A stretch of DNA of 64,000 nucleotides, taken from DASQDN01 sp963833675 (GTDB taxonomy: Bacteria; Acidobacteriota; Terriglobia; Bryobacterales; Bryobacteraceae). The notes under the pieces are model-generated. The model searched no databases. It saw only the letters and a program-made list of their open reading frames with translations, and was not told the DNA's origin. Shown here piece after piece: positions 1 through 8,418 of this stretch. Each line of letters begins with the position of its first letter. Position 1 is the first letter of the stretch. Made by a program: the position numbers and the translations under genes. The stretch spans positions 5,565 through 69,564 of the forward strand of contig CAWHYW010000018.1 in NCBI GenBank assembly GCA_963833675.1, given 5' to 3'.

Positions 1-466
1 CGCTACAGGACGCTCTGGAGCGTCAAGGCGTGCCGACGCGAGTAATGACGGCGATCGAAATGCATCAGATCGCCGAACCTTACATCCGAAGGCGAGCAAT
101 TCGTCACCTCGAGAAAGGCCGCATCGTGATCTTTGCGGCCGGCACCTCAAACCCTTACTTCTCGACAGATACAGCCGCAGTTCTTCGTGCGCTCGAAATC
201 AAGGCGGAAGTAATCGCGAAAGCGACACGTGTCAACGGCGTATACGATAAGGACCCCTGAAACATTCTGATGCGGTAATGTACTCGCGTGTCAGCTACAC
301 CGAAGTGTTGTCCAAATCGTTGGCAGTAATGGACGCCTCCGCCGTCGCGATGTGCCGCGACAACAACCTGCCGATCCTGGTTTTCAACCTGAATACTCCT
401 GGCAATATAATGCGAATGTCACGCGGAGAATCGCTGGGAACTGTGATCACGCGTGAACGCGAGTGA
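1..466 (+). CDS. pyrH: UMP kinase, 5'-truncated by window edge, frameshifted
   Basis: UMP kinase phosphorylates UMP to UDP in cytosolic pyrimidine synthesis. Reading from base 3 the protein shows the family's C-terminal two thirds: MTAIEMHQIAEPYIRRRAI, then the FAAGTSNPYFSTDTAA nucleotide/acceptor segment, then NGVYDKDP. The frame then stops at 258-260. The next frame continues the family exactly (KHSDAVMYSRV to the end at 466), so one base is missing near 256-262; one extra C would give DPLKHSDAVM. The gene sits 9 bp before frr, the classic pyrH-frr order. The break falls in a well-conserved, normally essential gene, so a read error is the likeliest cause. The N-terminus lies outside the window. 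Confidence 0.93.
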
Positions 467-475
467 GTTCCGACA

Positions 476-1071
476 ATGAAAGAACAACCGGCGCCAACCA
501 ATCAAGTCAAGAACATTAAGGAAGTCGAAAACGCCGCCAAGAACCGCATGGAGAAGGTGCTGGCGGACCTGCAGCACGCGATGGGCAACATTCGAACCGG
601 CCGCGCTTCCGTTAATCTTCTGGATAGTGTCAGGGTGGATTACTACGGTACCCCGACTCCAGTCAATCAGGTCGGGACACTGCACGTTCCCGAACCGTTC
701 ATGATTACGATTCAACCCTGGGACACTTCCCTGATCGGACCGATCGAAAAGGCGATCCGCAGCTCCGAGCTCGGCTTGAATCCGGGAACGACGGGAAGGT
801 GATCCGCGTACCGATTCCACAGTTGACCGAAGAACGACGCAAGGAATTCGTCAAGAAACTGCATCATGTCGCCGAGGATCATCGCGTGGGTCTGCGCAAT
901 GCTCGACGCGACGCGAACGAACAGGTGAAAAAGCTGGTCAAGGACAAGCTGATCAGCGAGGATGAGGATCGACGGGCGCACGAGGAAATTCAGAAAATGA
1001 CCGACGCCTATATCCAAAAGCTGGATGCCGCCGCAAAGGCAAAAGAAAAAGACATTCTCGAAGTAAAGTAA
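476..1071 (+). CDS. frr: Ribosome recycling factor (one apparent frameshift)
   Basis: Ribosome recycling factor splits the post-termination ribosome together with EF-G. Two abutting frames join into a full-length protein of about 198 residues. The first (476-802) carries NIRTGRASVNLLD and the VRVDYYG region. The second (799-1071) carries VIRVPIPQLTEERRKEFVK and the C-terminal three-helix bundle. The join falls inside the normally invariant stretch LNPGNDGKVIR at about 781-786, where one A appears missing from GGGAAC. The N-terminus carries about 17 extra residues before the usual start, so an internal start at the Met of NRMEKVL is possible. It follows pyrH by 9 bp and is probably cotranscribed. 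Confidence 0.93.
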
Positions 1072-1147
1072 TTCGAATTTCGGCCGGCCGAGAAGCATCT
1101 GGCCATAACGGTAACCGAACCAGCAGGATGGCGTCTTACCTAACCGT

Positions 1148-2274
1148 ATGCGGTGCGCGCTGGTCCTTCTTTTCGCCTTAACTGCTTCCGCAGCGACGTT
1201 AAAGCCCATCGTTCCGAAGGACGGCCCAAGCCGGTCGGTCCATATAGTCCAGGAATCGATGCGGGCGCTTTCGTCTATGTGTCCGGCCAAGGGGCTCGGG
1301 ATGCGACAGGCCGGCTACCGGCGGGTATTGAAGACCAGACTCGTCAGTGTTTGTCGAACGTCAAACAGGTTCTGGATGCGGCCGGACTCACATTCGAGCA
1401 TGTAGTTTGGGCTCAGGTATTTCTCTCCGATGCGAAGAATTACGACGCGATGAATCGTGTGTACGGATCCTTGTTCGCCAAGGATCCGCCGGCGCGATCC
1501 AGTGTGATCGTGGCCCGACTGCCGGGCGAGACACCCGTCGAGATCTCCGTAGTTGCGGTTCGCGAGTTGAGTCAGAAGAAGGTCATTCGTGACTCGTCCA
1601 TTCAGATACCGGCGAGCAACGCAGTCCAGGTCGGGAACCGGCTCTATGTTTCCGGTGTACTCGGGATCGATGCAAACCGGAGGGTACCGAAAGATCCCCG
1701 CGAACAACTCAGGGAGCTCATCAGACAAATGCGCGTAGTACTCGGCAAAGGGGGAATGGAACTTCGGAACATGGCTTACGTGCATGTCTACGCCGATTCC
1801 GCCGTGCCGGTCAAGCTGCTCGGACGATTGCTAACGGACGTACTACCCTCTGAAGCCGCTCTGAGCGTCATTGAAACTGCCGCATTGCCTATGGGCGCCC
1901 ACATTGAGATTAGCGGAGTGGCAAGCAAGGACGCGAAACGAGAAGGCGATTGCAACAGCATTGGCGATACGATCTATTGCTCAGGCGCTGGAGGCACAAT
2001 CGAACAGGCGTTGAAGCGGACCAGCCAAAACATGACGAATACCCGGACCGATATGGCTCATGTCGCGATAACGAATGTTTTCATCGACGACATCCAGAAT
2101 TTTGAGGCCATGAACAAGGTCTATGCGGTTGCGTTCAGCCGCCTGGCTCCGGCCCGAGTAACCGTCCAGTCGACGCGAAAAGCAGACGAGCTGACTTTGG
2201 CGCCCAGCACCAACTCCCCGCCGCCAAAGCGTGACAGTCCGCGCGTGCAGATCACCACGATTGCTGTTCGATGA
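1148..2274 (+). CDS. Secreted protein with three tandem RidA/YjgF domains (one apparent frameshift)
   Basis: RidA (YjgF/YER057c) proteins are small trimeric enamine/imine deaminases. Here three such domains are chained in one polypeptide of about 375 residues. Translation from ATG 1148 gives a clean signal peptide (MRCALVLLFALTASAA), but the RidA body lies in the next frame. One missing C in the GGCCC at about 1226-1231 explains the switch (KDGP to KPVGPYSPG). Domain 1 has the VGPYSPG start and an Arg in DPPARSSV. Domain 2 (about residues 150-255) reads SEAALSV where that Arg is expected, so it is probably not a deaminase. Domain 3 keeps the Arg in LAPARVTV. The signal peptide is unusual for a metabolite-damage enzyme. 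Substrate unknown. Confidence 0.82.
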
Positions 2275-2319
2275 TCGCTTCAGGAACAGCGAGAAAACCC
2301 ATGCTATCTTGAGCTTTAA

Positions 2320-3195
2320 ATGAAGGTCATGATTTTCGGCCGGGGGGGCCAATTAGGTCGGGAGTTGTTTCGCGTCTTTGAATCGAAAGGGCACCAGGTA
2401 AGCGGCTTCGAACGCTCGCAGGTGGACGTGACCAATTCTGCTCGCGTCGAGCATGCCGTGGCAACCTCCGGTCCGGATCTTGTCTTAAACGCGACCGCTT
2501 ACAACATGGTTGATGTTGCCGAGCGCGAACCGGAAGCGGCCTTTGCGGGAAATGCTCTGGCGGTCCGGAGTCTTGCGCTTGCCTGCCGTCAGGCGGATGC
2601 CCGCCTGGTACACTTCTCGACCGATTATGTCTTCGATGGCACGTTAGGCAGGCCGTATACAGAGGAAGACGCGACGCATCCCCTGGGCGCTTATGGCGTA
2701 TCGAAGCTCGCAGGGGAATTCTATGCGCAGGCTTATCTCGATGATCCGCTGATTATACGGACATCGGGCGTTTTCGGCCTTGGCGGCTTACGAACCGCTC
2801 GAGGTAACTTCGTCGAAACCATGTTGCGGTTGGCAAGTTCGGGCCAACCGGTGCGCGTCGTGGAAGACTTCGTGGGATCACCCACGTATGCTCCCGAGCT
2901 CGCGTCGCGAACAGCGGAATTGGTGGAAAAGAAACTCAGCGGAATTTTTCATATCGGCGGCGGCACGCCGATTTCGTGGTTCGATTACGCAAAGTTGATT
3001 TTCGAAGCAGCTCAGCTTACTCCCGAGTTGCGAGCCACGACCGAGCGCGAACATCGAACGCCGGCACGCCGTCCGAAGTACTCCGCGTTGTCGAACGCGA
3101 AGATGGAGCGGTGCGGGGTTACACCGATGCCCTCGATGCGCGCCGCAGTCGAAGACTACATGAGCCGGAGAAAATTAGTTGCCGCACGAGCCTGA
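2320..3195 (+). CDS. rfbD: dTDP-4-dehydrorhamnose reductase
   Basis: A 291-residue extended short-chain dehydrogenase (RmlD family). In that family the enzyme makes dTDP-L-rhamnose, using NAD(P)H, for surface polysaccharide. The N-terminal nucleotide-binding motif is GRGGQLGRE. STDYVFDG and the catalytic Tyr-Lys pair in YGVSKLAGE follow, and HIGGGTPISWFDYA marks the substrate-binding C-terminal part. Length is normal and the frame is intact. The start is ATG 2320. No other rml genes are visible, so this is a stand-alone copy. A related sugar-nucleotide reductase cannot be excluded. Confidence 0.88.
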   Translation: MKVMIFGRGGQLGRELFRVFESKGHQVSGFERSQVDVTNSARVEHAVATSGPDLVLNATAYNMVDVAEREPEAAFAGNALAVRSLALACRQADARLVHFSTDYVFDGTLGRPYTEEDATHPLGAYGVSKLAGEFYAQAYLDDPLIIRTSGVFGLGGLRTARGNFVETMLRLASSGQPVRVVEDFVGSPTYAPELASRTAELVEKKLSGIFHIGGGTPISWFDYAKLIFEAAQLTPELRATTEREHRTPARRPKYSALSNAKMERCGVTPMPSMRAAVEDYMSRRKLVAARA

Positions 3196-3242
3196 GTCTC
3201 AATCCACGCGCAGGCTAGAATAGGGTTCGTCAGAGGAGTGGC

Positions 3243-3682
3243 TTGTCGCCGAATATCAGCGCCGTGCGTCGTGTTCTAGTCGTAGAGGATAATCCGGCAG
3301 ATGTGTATCTGATTCGGTCAGCATTGACGCGAATATTCCATCGAGGCCGAAGTCGACGTCCTGTCCGATGGCGAGACCGCCCGGTCTACTGCGGCCGAGT
3401 TTCAATCGGGCAGACAGACTTGGCCCGATATCGTACTCCTCGATATCAATCTGCCGAGGATCGATGGATTGGAATTACTGACATCGCATGGCGCAGGCGC
3501 CGTGTCCGATCGTTGTGATGAGTTCGTCCCAATCTCCGGCGGACCGGCAGCAGGCGCTCGATCACGGGGCGGCCTGCTACTTTTGGAAGCCGACGGACCT
3601 GGATGGATTTCTGCATCTGGGGCAAATCGTAGCGGAATTACTGGAGCAGCAAGGCCATAATGCGCAGGGTAATGCATCATAG
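3243..3682 (+). CDS. Single-domain response regulator (two apparent frameshifts)
   Basis: A CheY-like receiver of the Rcp1 type, about 145 residues, spread over three frames. Frame one gives VRRVLVVEDNPADVYLIRSAL with the acidic pair (ED). A second frame from about 3331 gives the beta-3 phospho-acceptor, PDIVLLDINLPRIDGLELL. The third frame from about 3480 gives the switch Ser (IVVMSSSQ) and the conserved Lys (FWKPTDLDGF). Each step is a one-base insertion, near 3325-3332 and 3478-3487. No output domain is visible, so it probably acts by protein contact or phosphorelay. The start is TTG 3243 preceded by GAGGAG. No partner kinase is adjacent. Confidence 0.8.
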
Positions 3683-3694
3683 AGGTGATGCGTC

Positions 3695-5349
3695 TTGCCG
3701 CGATTATTCTCGCTCATTACCCTCGCAATGATTGCCGCAATACCCAATGCCGACGAATTGAAACGCATGGCAGCGCGATTCGCTCCGGTTCAGTTGCGTG
3801 TCGATACATTCGAAACTGTCGAAGGATGACATGCGGGCGCTTCCGAAGCTAATCGAAGCTGCGCGTGTCGTGGACCACATCTTCCTGCAGCAGCTATGGA
3901 GCGGCAATCTGAAGCTCTATTCCGAGCTTCAGAAAGACACATCAGCCTTGGGCAAGCTGCGATTACAGTACTTCTGGCTTAATAAAGGCCCGTGGTCGGC
4001 GCTTGACGAGCACAAAGCCTTTCTGCCGCAGGTTCCCGACAAAGAAGCCCGCCGGCGCGAACTTTTATCCGGAAGATCTTACCAAGACCGAGTTCGAAGC
4101 ATGGGTAAAGACTCTACCTCCGGCCGCCCAGCACGAAGCCACCGGATTTTTTTCCGTGGTTCGCCGTGATCATGGCAAGCTCAAGTTGATTCCGTATCAG
4201 CCAGGAGTATAACGCTGACCTCGACCGGCTCGCCGGGTTGCTGCGGGAGGCCGCGGCAGCAACGTCGAATGCGAGCTTGAAGAGATTCCTGACTAGTCGC
4301 GCTTCCGCGTTCGCTTCTAACGACTATTACGAGAGCGATGTCGCCTGGATGGATCTCGATGCGCCGATCGATGTGACCATCGGTCCCTACGAGACATACA
4401 ACGATGAGCTATTTGGGTACAAGGCGGCGTTCGAAGCTTATATCACCGTTCGTGACGATGCCGAGACCGACAAGGTTAAATTCTTCTCCTCTCGACTGCA
4501 GGAGATCGAAAATAATCTTCCCATCGACGCGAAATATCGCAATCCGAAGATCGGAGCGCTGGCGCCGATTCGTGTCGTCAACGAGCTTATTTCCTCGGGC
4601 GATGCGGCCCACGGCGTTCGCACAGCCGCTTATAATCTGCCGAATGATGAGCGCGTCGTCAGGGAAAAAGGTAGCAAGCGCGTAATGCTGAAGAACGTGC
4701 AGGAAGCGAAGTTCAAGAGCACGCTCGAACCGCTCGCGGCACGGGTGCTGGAGAAGAGCGCGATCGCTGACCTTAGCTTCGATTCGTTCTTTACCCATAT
4801 CCTGGCGCACGAGCTAACCCACGGCATCGGACCCCATACCGTCGGACAATCGTCGCCTCGCAAGGAATTGAAGGAACTGTACAGCGCGATTGAAGAAGCG
4901 AAGGCCGACATCTGCGGACTGTTCATGTTGCAGTACATGTTCGACCATAAGCTTCTTCCGGTGAAGGCGGACACCGAACGCAAACTTTACACGACGTTTC
5001 TCGCTTCCTCGTTTCCGCACGTTGCGGTTCGGGACCAATGAAGCGCACGGTAAAGGAATGGCGCTCCAATTCAATTATCTGTCGGACAAGGGCGCCTTCA
5101 CATCGAAAGACGGGCGGTTCGCTGTAAATCTTCCGGTCGCAAAAACTGCGGTCCGCGAACTTGCGCATGAACTGCTGACCATCGAAGCCACAGGCGATTA
5201 CGCCCGCGCAAAAAAACTTTTGGATGAGAATGGCGATCGTTCGCCCTAATCTGAGGGCCGCCTTGGATGGGCTTACAGATATCCCCACCGACATCAATCC
5301 GTCACCGGTAACAGCCGACACGCTCGCGCCGCCTCATCTATCACGCTAG
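3695..5349 (+). CDS. Secreted M49-type (dipeptidyl-peptidase III-like) zinc peptidase, five apparent frameshifts
   Basis: Reassembled across six reading segments this is a protein of about 550 residues. The TTG at 3695 fits an AGAGGTG ribosome site 7-8 bases upstream and begins a signal peptide (LITLAMIAAIPNADE). The zinc site reads HELTHGIGPH, with the downstream EEAKAD supplying the third ligand, as in peptidase family M49. The family's usual six-residue HExxGH is replaced here by five-residue HExxH. The last segment (LRAALDGLTDIPTDI) is in yet another frame and ends at 5349. The steps near 3805, 4045, 4200, 5010 and 5228 are all one-base insertions. Either this locus is poorly sequenced or the gene is decaying; the former fits the neighbours better. 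Confidence 0.75.
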
Positions 5350-5371
5350 AATAGGGCGACACCAATTCCGT

Positions 5372-5785
5372 ATGGCTTTCGAGATAGAAGAGCGCGAACA
5401 CGAGGGGATCTGCATCCTCGACCTTAAGGGCAGATTGACGGTCGGCGAACCCGTTTCCAATCTGCGGGAGAAAATTCGCGAGTTGGCGGATGACGGGAAA
5501 GTCAATGTCGTTCTGAACCTCGAGGGAGTGGATTATATCGATTCGACCGGCCTGGGTGGCTTGGTGATCAGCTTTACGACTTTAAAAAAGGCCGGCGGAG
5601 CTCTCAAAATTCTAAACCTGAGCAAGCGCAACGTAGAACTGCTGATTTTGACGAAATTAACCACGGTATTTGAACTCTTTGGCGACGAGCAGGACGCGGT
5701 GAATAGTTTTTTCCCGAATCGCCAGATCAAGAAGTTCGATATTCTGAGCTTCGTCCAGCAGCAAGAGAAGTCGTCCGACAGCTAA
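5372..5785 (+). CDS. STAS-domain anti-sigma factor antagonist
   Basis: A 137-residue SpoIIAA/RsbV-like protein. Such proteins sequester anti-sigma kinases when unphosphorylated and are reset by PP2C phosphatases. The phospho-acceptor motif VDYIDSTGLGGLV (Ser at about residue 58) is intact. The C-terminal extension of about 25 residues (IKKFDILSFVQQQEKSSDS) is longer than in the minimal domain. It starts at ATG 5372, 22 bp after the M49-like gene. No RsbW-type kinase is seen nearby. A SpoIIE-type phosphatase, now split in two, lies elsewhere in the window at 12.6 and 44.8 kb; a functional link is only a guess. Confidence 0.88.
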   Translation: MAFEIEEREHEGICILDLKGRLTVGEPVSNLREKIRELADDGKVNVVLNLEGVDYIDSTGLGGLVISFTTLKKAGGALKILNLSKRNVELLILTKLTTVFELFGDEQDAVNSFFPNRQIKKFDILSFVQQQEKSSDS

Positions 5786-5901
5786 GACGCGAATCTCTCC
5801 AGTTGATGTGGTATCCTGGGTGTGGAAGTTCAATCCGCAATCCCTCTTCCTGTCTGTTGGCGCGCTGGTTCTCCTTCCTTGTAACTTAAAACTTAAATTA
5901 A

Positions 5902-7166
5902 ATGAATCAATTTTCTGAACTACAGCTGTCTTCGGCTTTGAAGAACAGCCTTGCCCATCACGGCTTCGTGCAACCAACTCCCGTACAAGCCCAGGCAATT
6001 CCGCCTGCGCTGGCAGGCCGCGATGTCATCGCAACCGCCCAGACCGGCACGGGAAAAACTCTCGCGTTCGTGCTTCCACTACTCGAAAAACTCCTCCAGC
6101 AGCCGGAAGGCTCGGGCGTCCAGGCAATAATTCTTAGCCCAACGCGCGAACTCGCGATCCAGATCCACCAGACATTCGTCAAGCTTGCCTCGAATACGAA
6201 CATTCGTGCCGCAGTGGTTGTCGGTGGACTGAATGAACAAAATCAACTCAAGGCGATTCGAGCCGGCGCTCGCGTATTGATCGCGACGCCTGGACGTCTC
6301 GTCGACTTCCTCGATCGCCGTCTCGTGAAACTGGCCAAGGTCCATACAGTAGTGCTTGACGAGGCCGATCGAATGCTGGACATGGGTTTCCTACCAGTGA
6401 TCCGGCGAATTCTCGGCGAAACCCCGACCACACGACAGACTTTGTTTTTCTCGGCGACAATCGAGACTTCTGTCGCCAAGTTGATCGACGGCTACCTCGT
6501 GAACCCTGTCCGTGTGGCTCTCGGAGCGCCAACCAAAGTCGCCGATAACGTAAATTTGCGACTTTACGAGGTCGATCAGGAACGAAAGCTTGGCCTCTTG
6601 TCTCAGATGATCCGGACCGGAGACCGGCGCCTTCCTGGTCTTTGCGCGCACAAAGCACGGAACAGACAAGCTCGCGAAGAACCTGTCGGCGCTCGGGATC
6701 AAAGCTGCCCGCATTCACGGTGATCGGACGCAAAGTCAGCGAAATGAGGCGCTTCGCGGTTTTCAACAATGGCGGTTACCGGGTTTTGGTTGCTACCGAC
6801 GTCGCCGCGCGTGGGATCCATGTAGACGGCATTGCTCACGTTGTGAACTTCGATCTGCCGCAAGTTCCCGAGGACTTTATCCATCGCGTAGGTCGAACTG
6901 CCCGAGCAGGCGGAAGCGGAACGGCTTCGACCTTTGCCACCCGGGCGCAACGTGCGGAGATTCGAAAGATCGAAAAGGCGCTTGCTCTGACACTTACCAG
7001 GACGGAAGTGCCTCAGGACCGTAGTAGAAGGGAAAATCGTCGCCCCGAAGGTCGTCGTCCTGCAACAACGCACTCCTCAGCCCAAAGGGGCTTCAAAGCG
7101 GGGACCGTGGCGAAGGGCTGCTCGCTAACCAGGATCTTGCTAGCCAAAGACAAAGGGCGGCCTTGA
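5902..7166 (+). CDS. DEAD-box ATP-dependent RNA helicase, RhlE-like (two apparent frameshifts)
   Basis: All helicase motifs are present once three frames are joined: Q motif (PTPVQAQAIP), motif I AQTGTGKT, Ia PTRELAIQ, Ib TPGRL, II DEAD, III SAT, then in the second frame LVFARTKHGTDKLAKN and RIHGDRTQSQRNEAL, then in the third VLVATDVAARGIH and HRVGRTARAG. The steps lie near 6617 and 6772, each one extra base (GG for G). The tail is basic and low-complexity, as in RhlE-type helicases. The protein would be about 420 residues, likely acting in RNA remodelling or ribosome assembly. Its stop codon lies inside the hairpin at 7153-7179. Confidence 0.88.
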
Positions 7167-7179
7167 ATCGGCCGCCCTT
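7153..7179 (+). terminator. Perfect 10-bp hairpin at the helicase stop codon
   Basis: AAGGGCGGCC (7153-7162) and GGCCGCCCTT (7170-7179) form a perfect 10-bp stem with a 7-base loop holding the helicase stop codon. There is no clean U-run on either strand, so it is at best a weak or bidirectional terminator between the plus-strand helicase and the convergent minus-strand gene. Confidence 0.5.
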
Positions 7180-7209
7180 GCGAAAACGTGGTGTACTGAA
7201 CCGCGTTGA

Positions 7210-7425
7210 CTAGATTCGATCAACCTGCTCGAGTGCTTCGACTCCCTCGCCTTCACTGGCGCCGATGTGGTCGAGATCGAGATCGTCGTCGTTATCGGCT
7301 ACTACAACTCCATTTTCCTTATCGATTTTGCGCTGCAAGCGTTTGGCTGCCTTTTCCTGCTGCTTCTCTTTGCGTTGCTGCTCTTTCTGACGTTTTTTGA
7401 ACGATTGCGGTCCGCGACCGGCCAT
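7210..7425 (-). CDS. Small highly charged protein of unknown function
   Basis: A 71-residue protein. The start ATG at 7425 has an excellent ribosome site (AAAGGAG, 6 bases upstream), preferred over the longer open frame to 7506. The first half is Lys/Gln/Arg-rich and coiled-coil-like (FKKRQKEQQRKEKQQEKAAK). The tail is acidic (DNDDDLDLDH). Basic N-terminus plus acidic tail suggests a nucleic-acid or ribosome-associated small protein, but no function is assigned. It is convergent with the helicase. Confidence 0.65.
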   Translation of the reverse strand: MAGRGPQSFKKRQKEQQRKEKQQEKAAKRLQRKIDKENGVVVADNDDDLDLDHIGASEGEGVEALEQVDRI

Positions 7426-7716
7426 GGCTGCTCCTTTTGCGACTGCTGCGCAGTAATATGTGGCTTCGACACTGCTCGAAGCGCGAAGAGAGAAAACCGC
7501 CTTCAAACATCTTCAGCGGCCCGGTTGTTGCGTCACCGATCAAAGAGGCGACCGGCAAAGATGTTCCGCAACAACAACATACCCGACGTTGCAGCGAGCT
7601 GGTAACACTCACGAATGCTCCGTGCGGGTAAAGACACCTCTATTGTAGCATCCGAGACGGATAGAAGGCCCGCAAAAGGCGGTCGAGACGTTGCGTTGGG
7701 CTATGTCTGAGTGATT

Positions 7717-8357
7717 CTAGAAGTGAATTCCGAGCAAAAACTGGCCCTGATTCTGATTTGTTTCCAGCAAGTGGCTGACGCCTTCGCGGAAATTCGCGGT
7801 TCCCCAACGGGTGAAGCGAAATTCCGGCGAAATCCTGATAAACAAAGCTCGAATCTCAATCCCTCCGCCGATCACGAATCCGGTAGAGTTTTTGTCCTGC
7901 AATTCCGGCGGATTGCTTGTGGATGTGCTCCCGGTAATAAAGTTGGTCACGTGAGAAATATCGGTGAGCCGGCGAAACGACACCCCTGTATCCACAAACG
8001 GTCTCACCGCGGCGACACCCGCGCTAGCCCCGCCGAATTTGTACTTCAAGAGTAATGGGAACTCCCAGGCCGAAGCGTCCGTGATCGCGTTCACCACGGA
8101 ACCGGCCGCGCCACCGACCGATGAGAAATTCAATTTCGTATAAAGAGCGTCCAACTCTATTCCCAAACCCGCGGGTAATCGCAGTTCCACTTGAGGCCCG
8201 ATAATATATCGTTTCGTCTCAGAAGAGTAAGATGTGTTGCCGCTCGAAGCGGTATTAAATGCGTCGGTCAACGGCGTTCCAAGTTTTAGACCGAAGCCGA
8301 TGGGCTGAGCAAGCGCGCCGCCCCACAAACAAAGAAAAGTAAAAATGTTTTCTTCAT
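7717..8357 (-). CDS. Outer-membrane beta-barrel protein (one apparent frameshift)
   Basis: About 213 residues. The body (7717-8328) alternates amphipathic strands separated by Gly-rich turns (IGPQVELRLPAGLGIELDALY, FVIGGGIEIRALFIRISPEF) and ends in Phe (LLGIHF), the usual BAM signal. Its signal peptide lies in another frame: ATG 8357 begins MKKTFLLFFVCGAA, and the body resumes at LAQPIGFGLKLG. One base is missing in the GC-rich run at about 8313-8318. It resembles the small PorT/OmpW-like barrels common in this phylum. It is downstream of the OPT transporter on the same strand. Function unknown. Confidence 0.75.
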
Positions 8358-8418
8358 GCCGGTTCTACCATTGAAGCATCGTGGCCCATGTGAGTTGGAC
8401 GATGCTGCGACCGTAGGG

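Noticed and set aside
781..802. Programmed frameshifting in frr, pyrH or the large kinases
   Set aside because: No slippery heptamer with a downstream structure is visible, and the same one-base steps hit about twenty unrelated genes.
1078..1092. Palindrome TCGGCCGGCCGA after frr as a terminator
   Set aside because: It is self-complementary with no loop and no following U-run.
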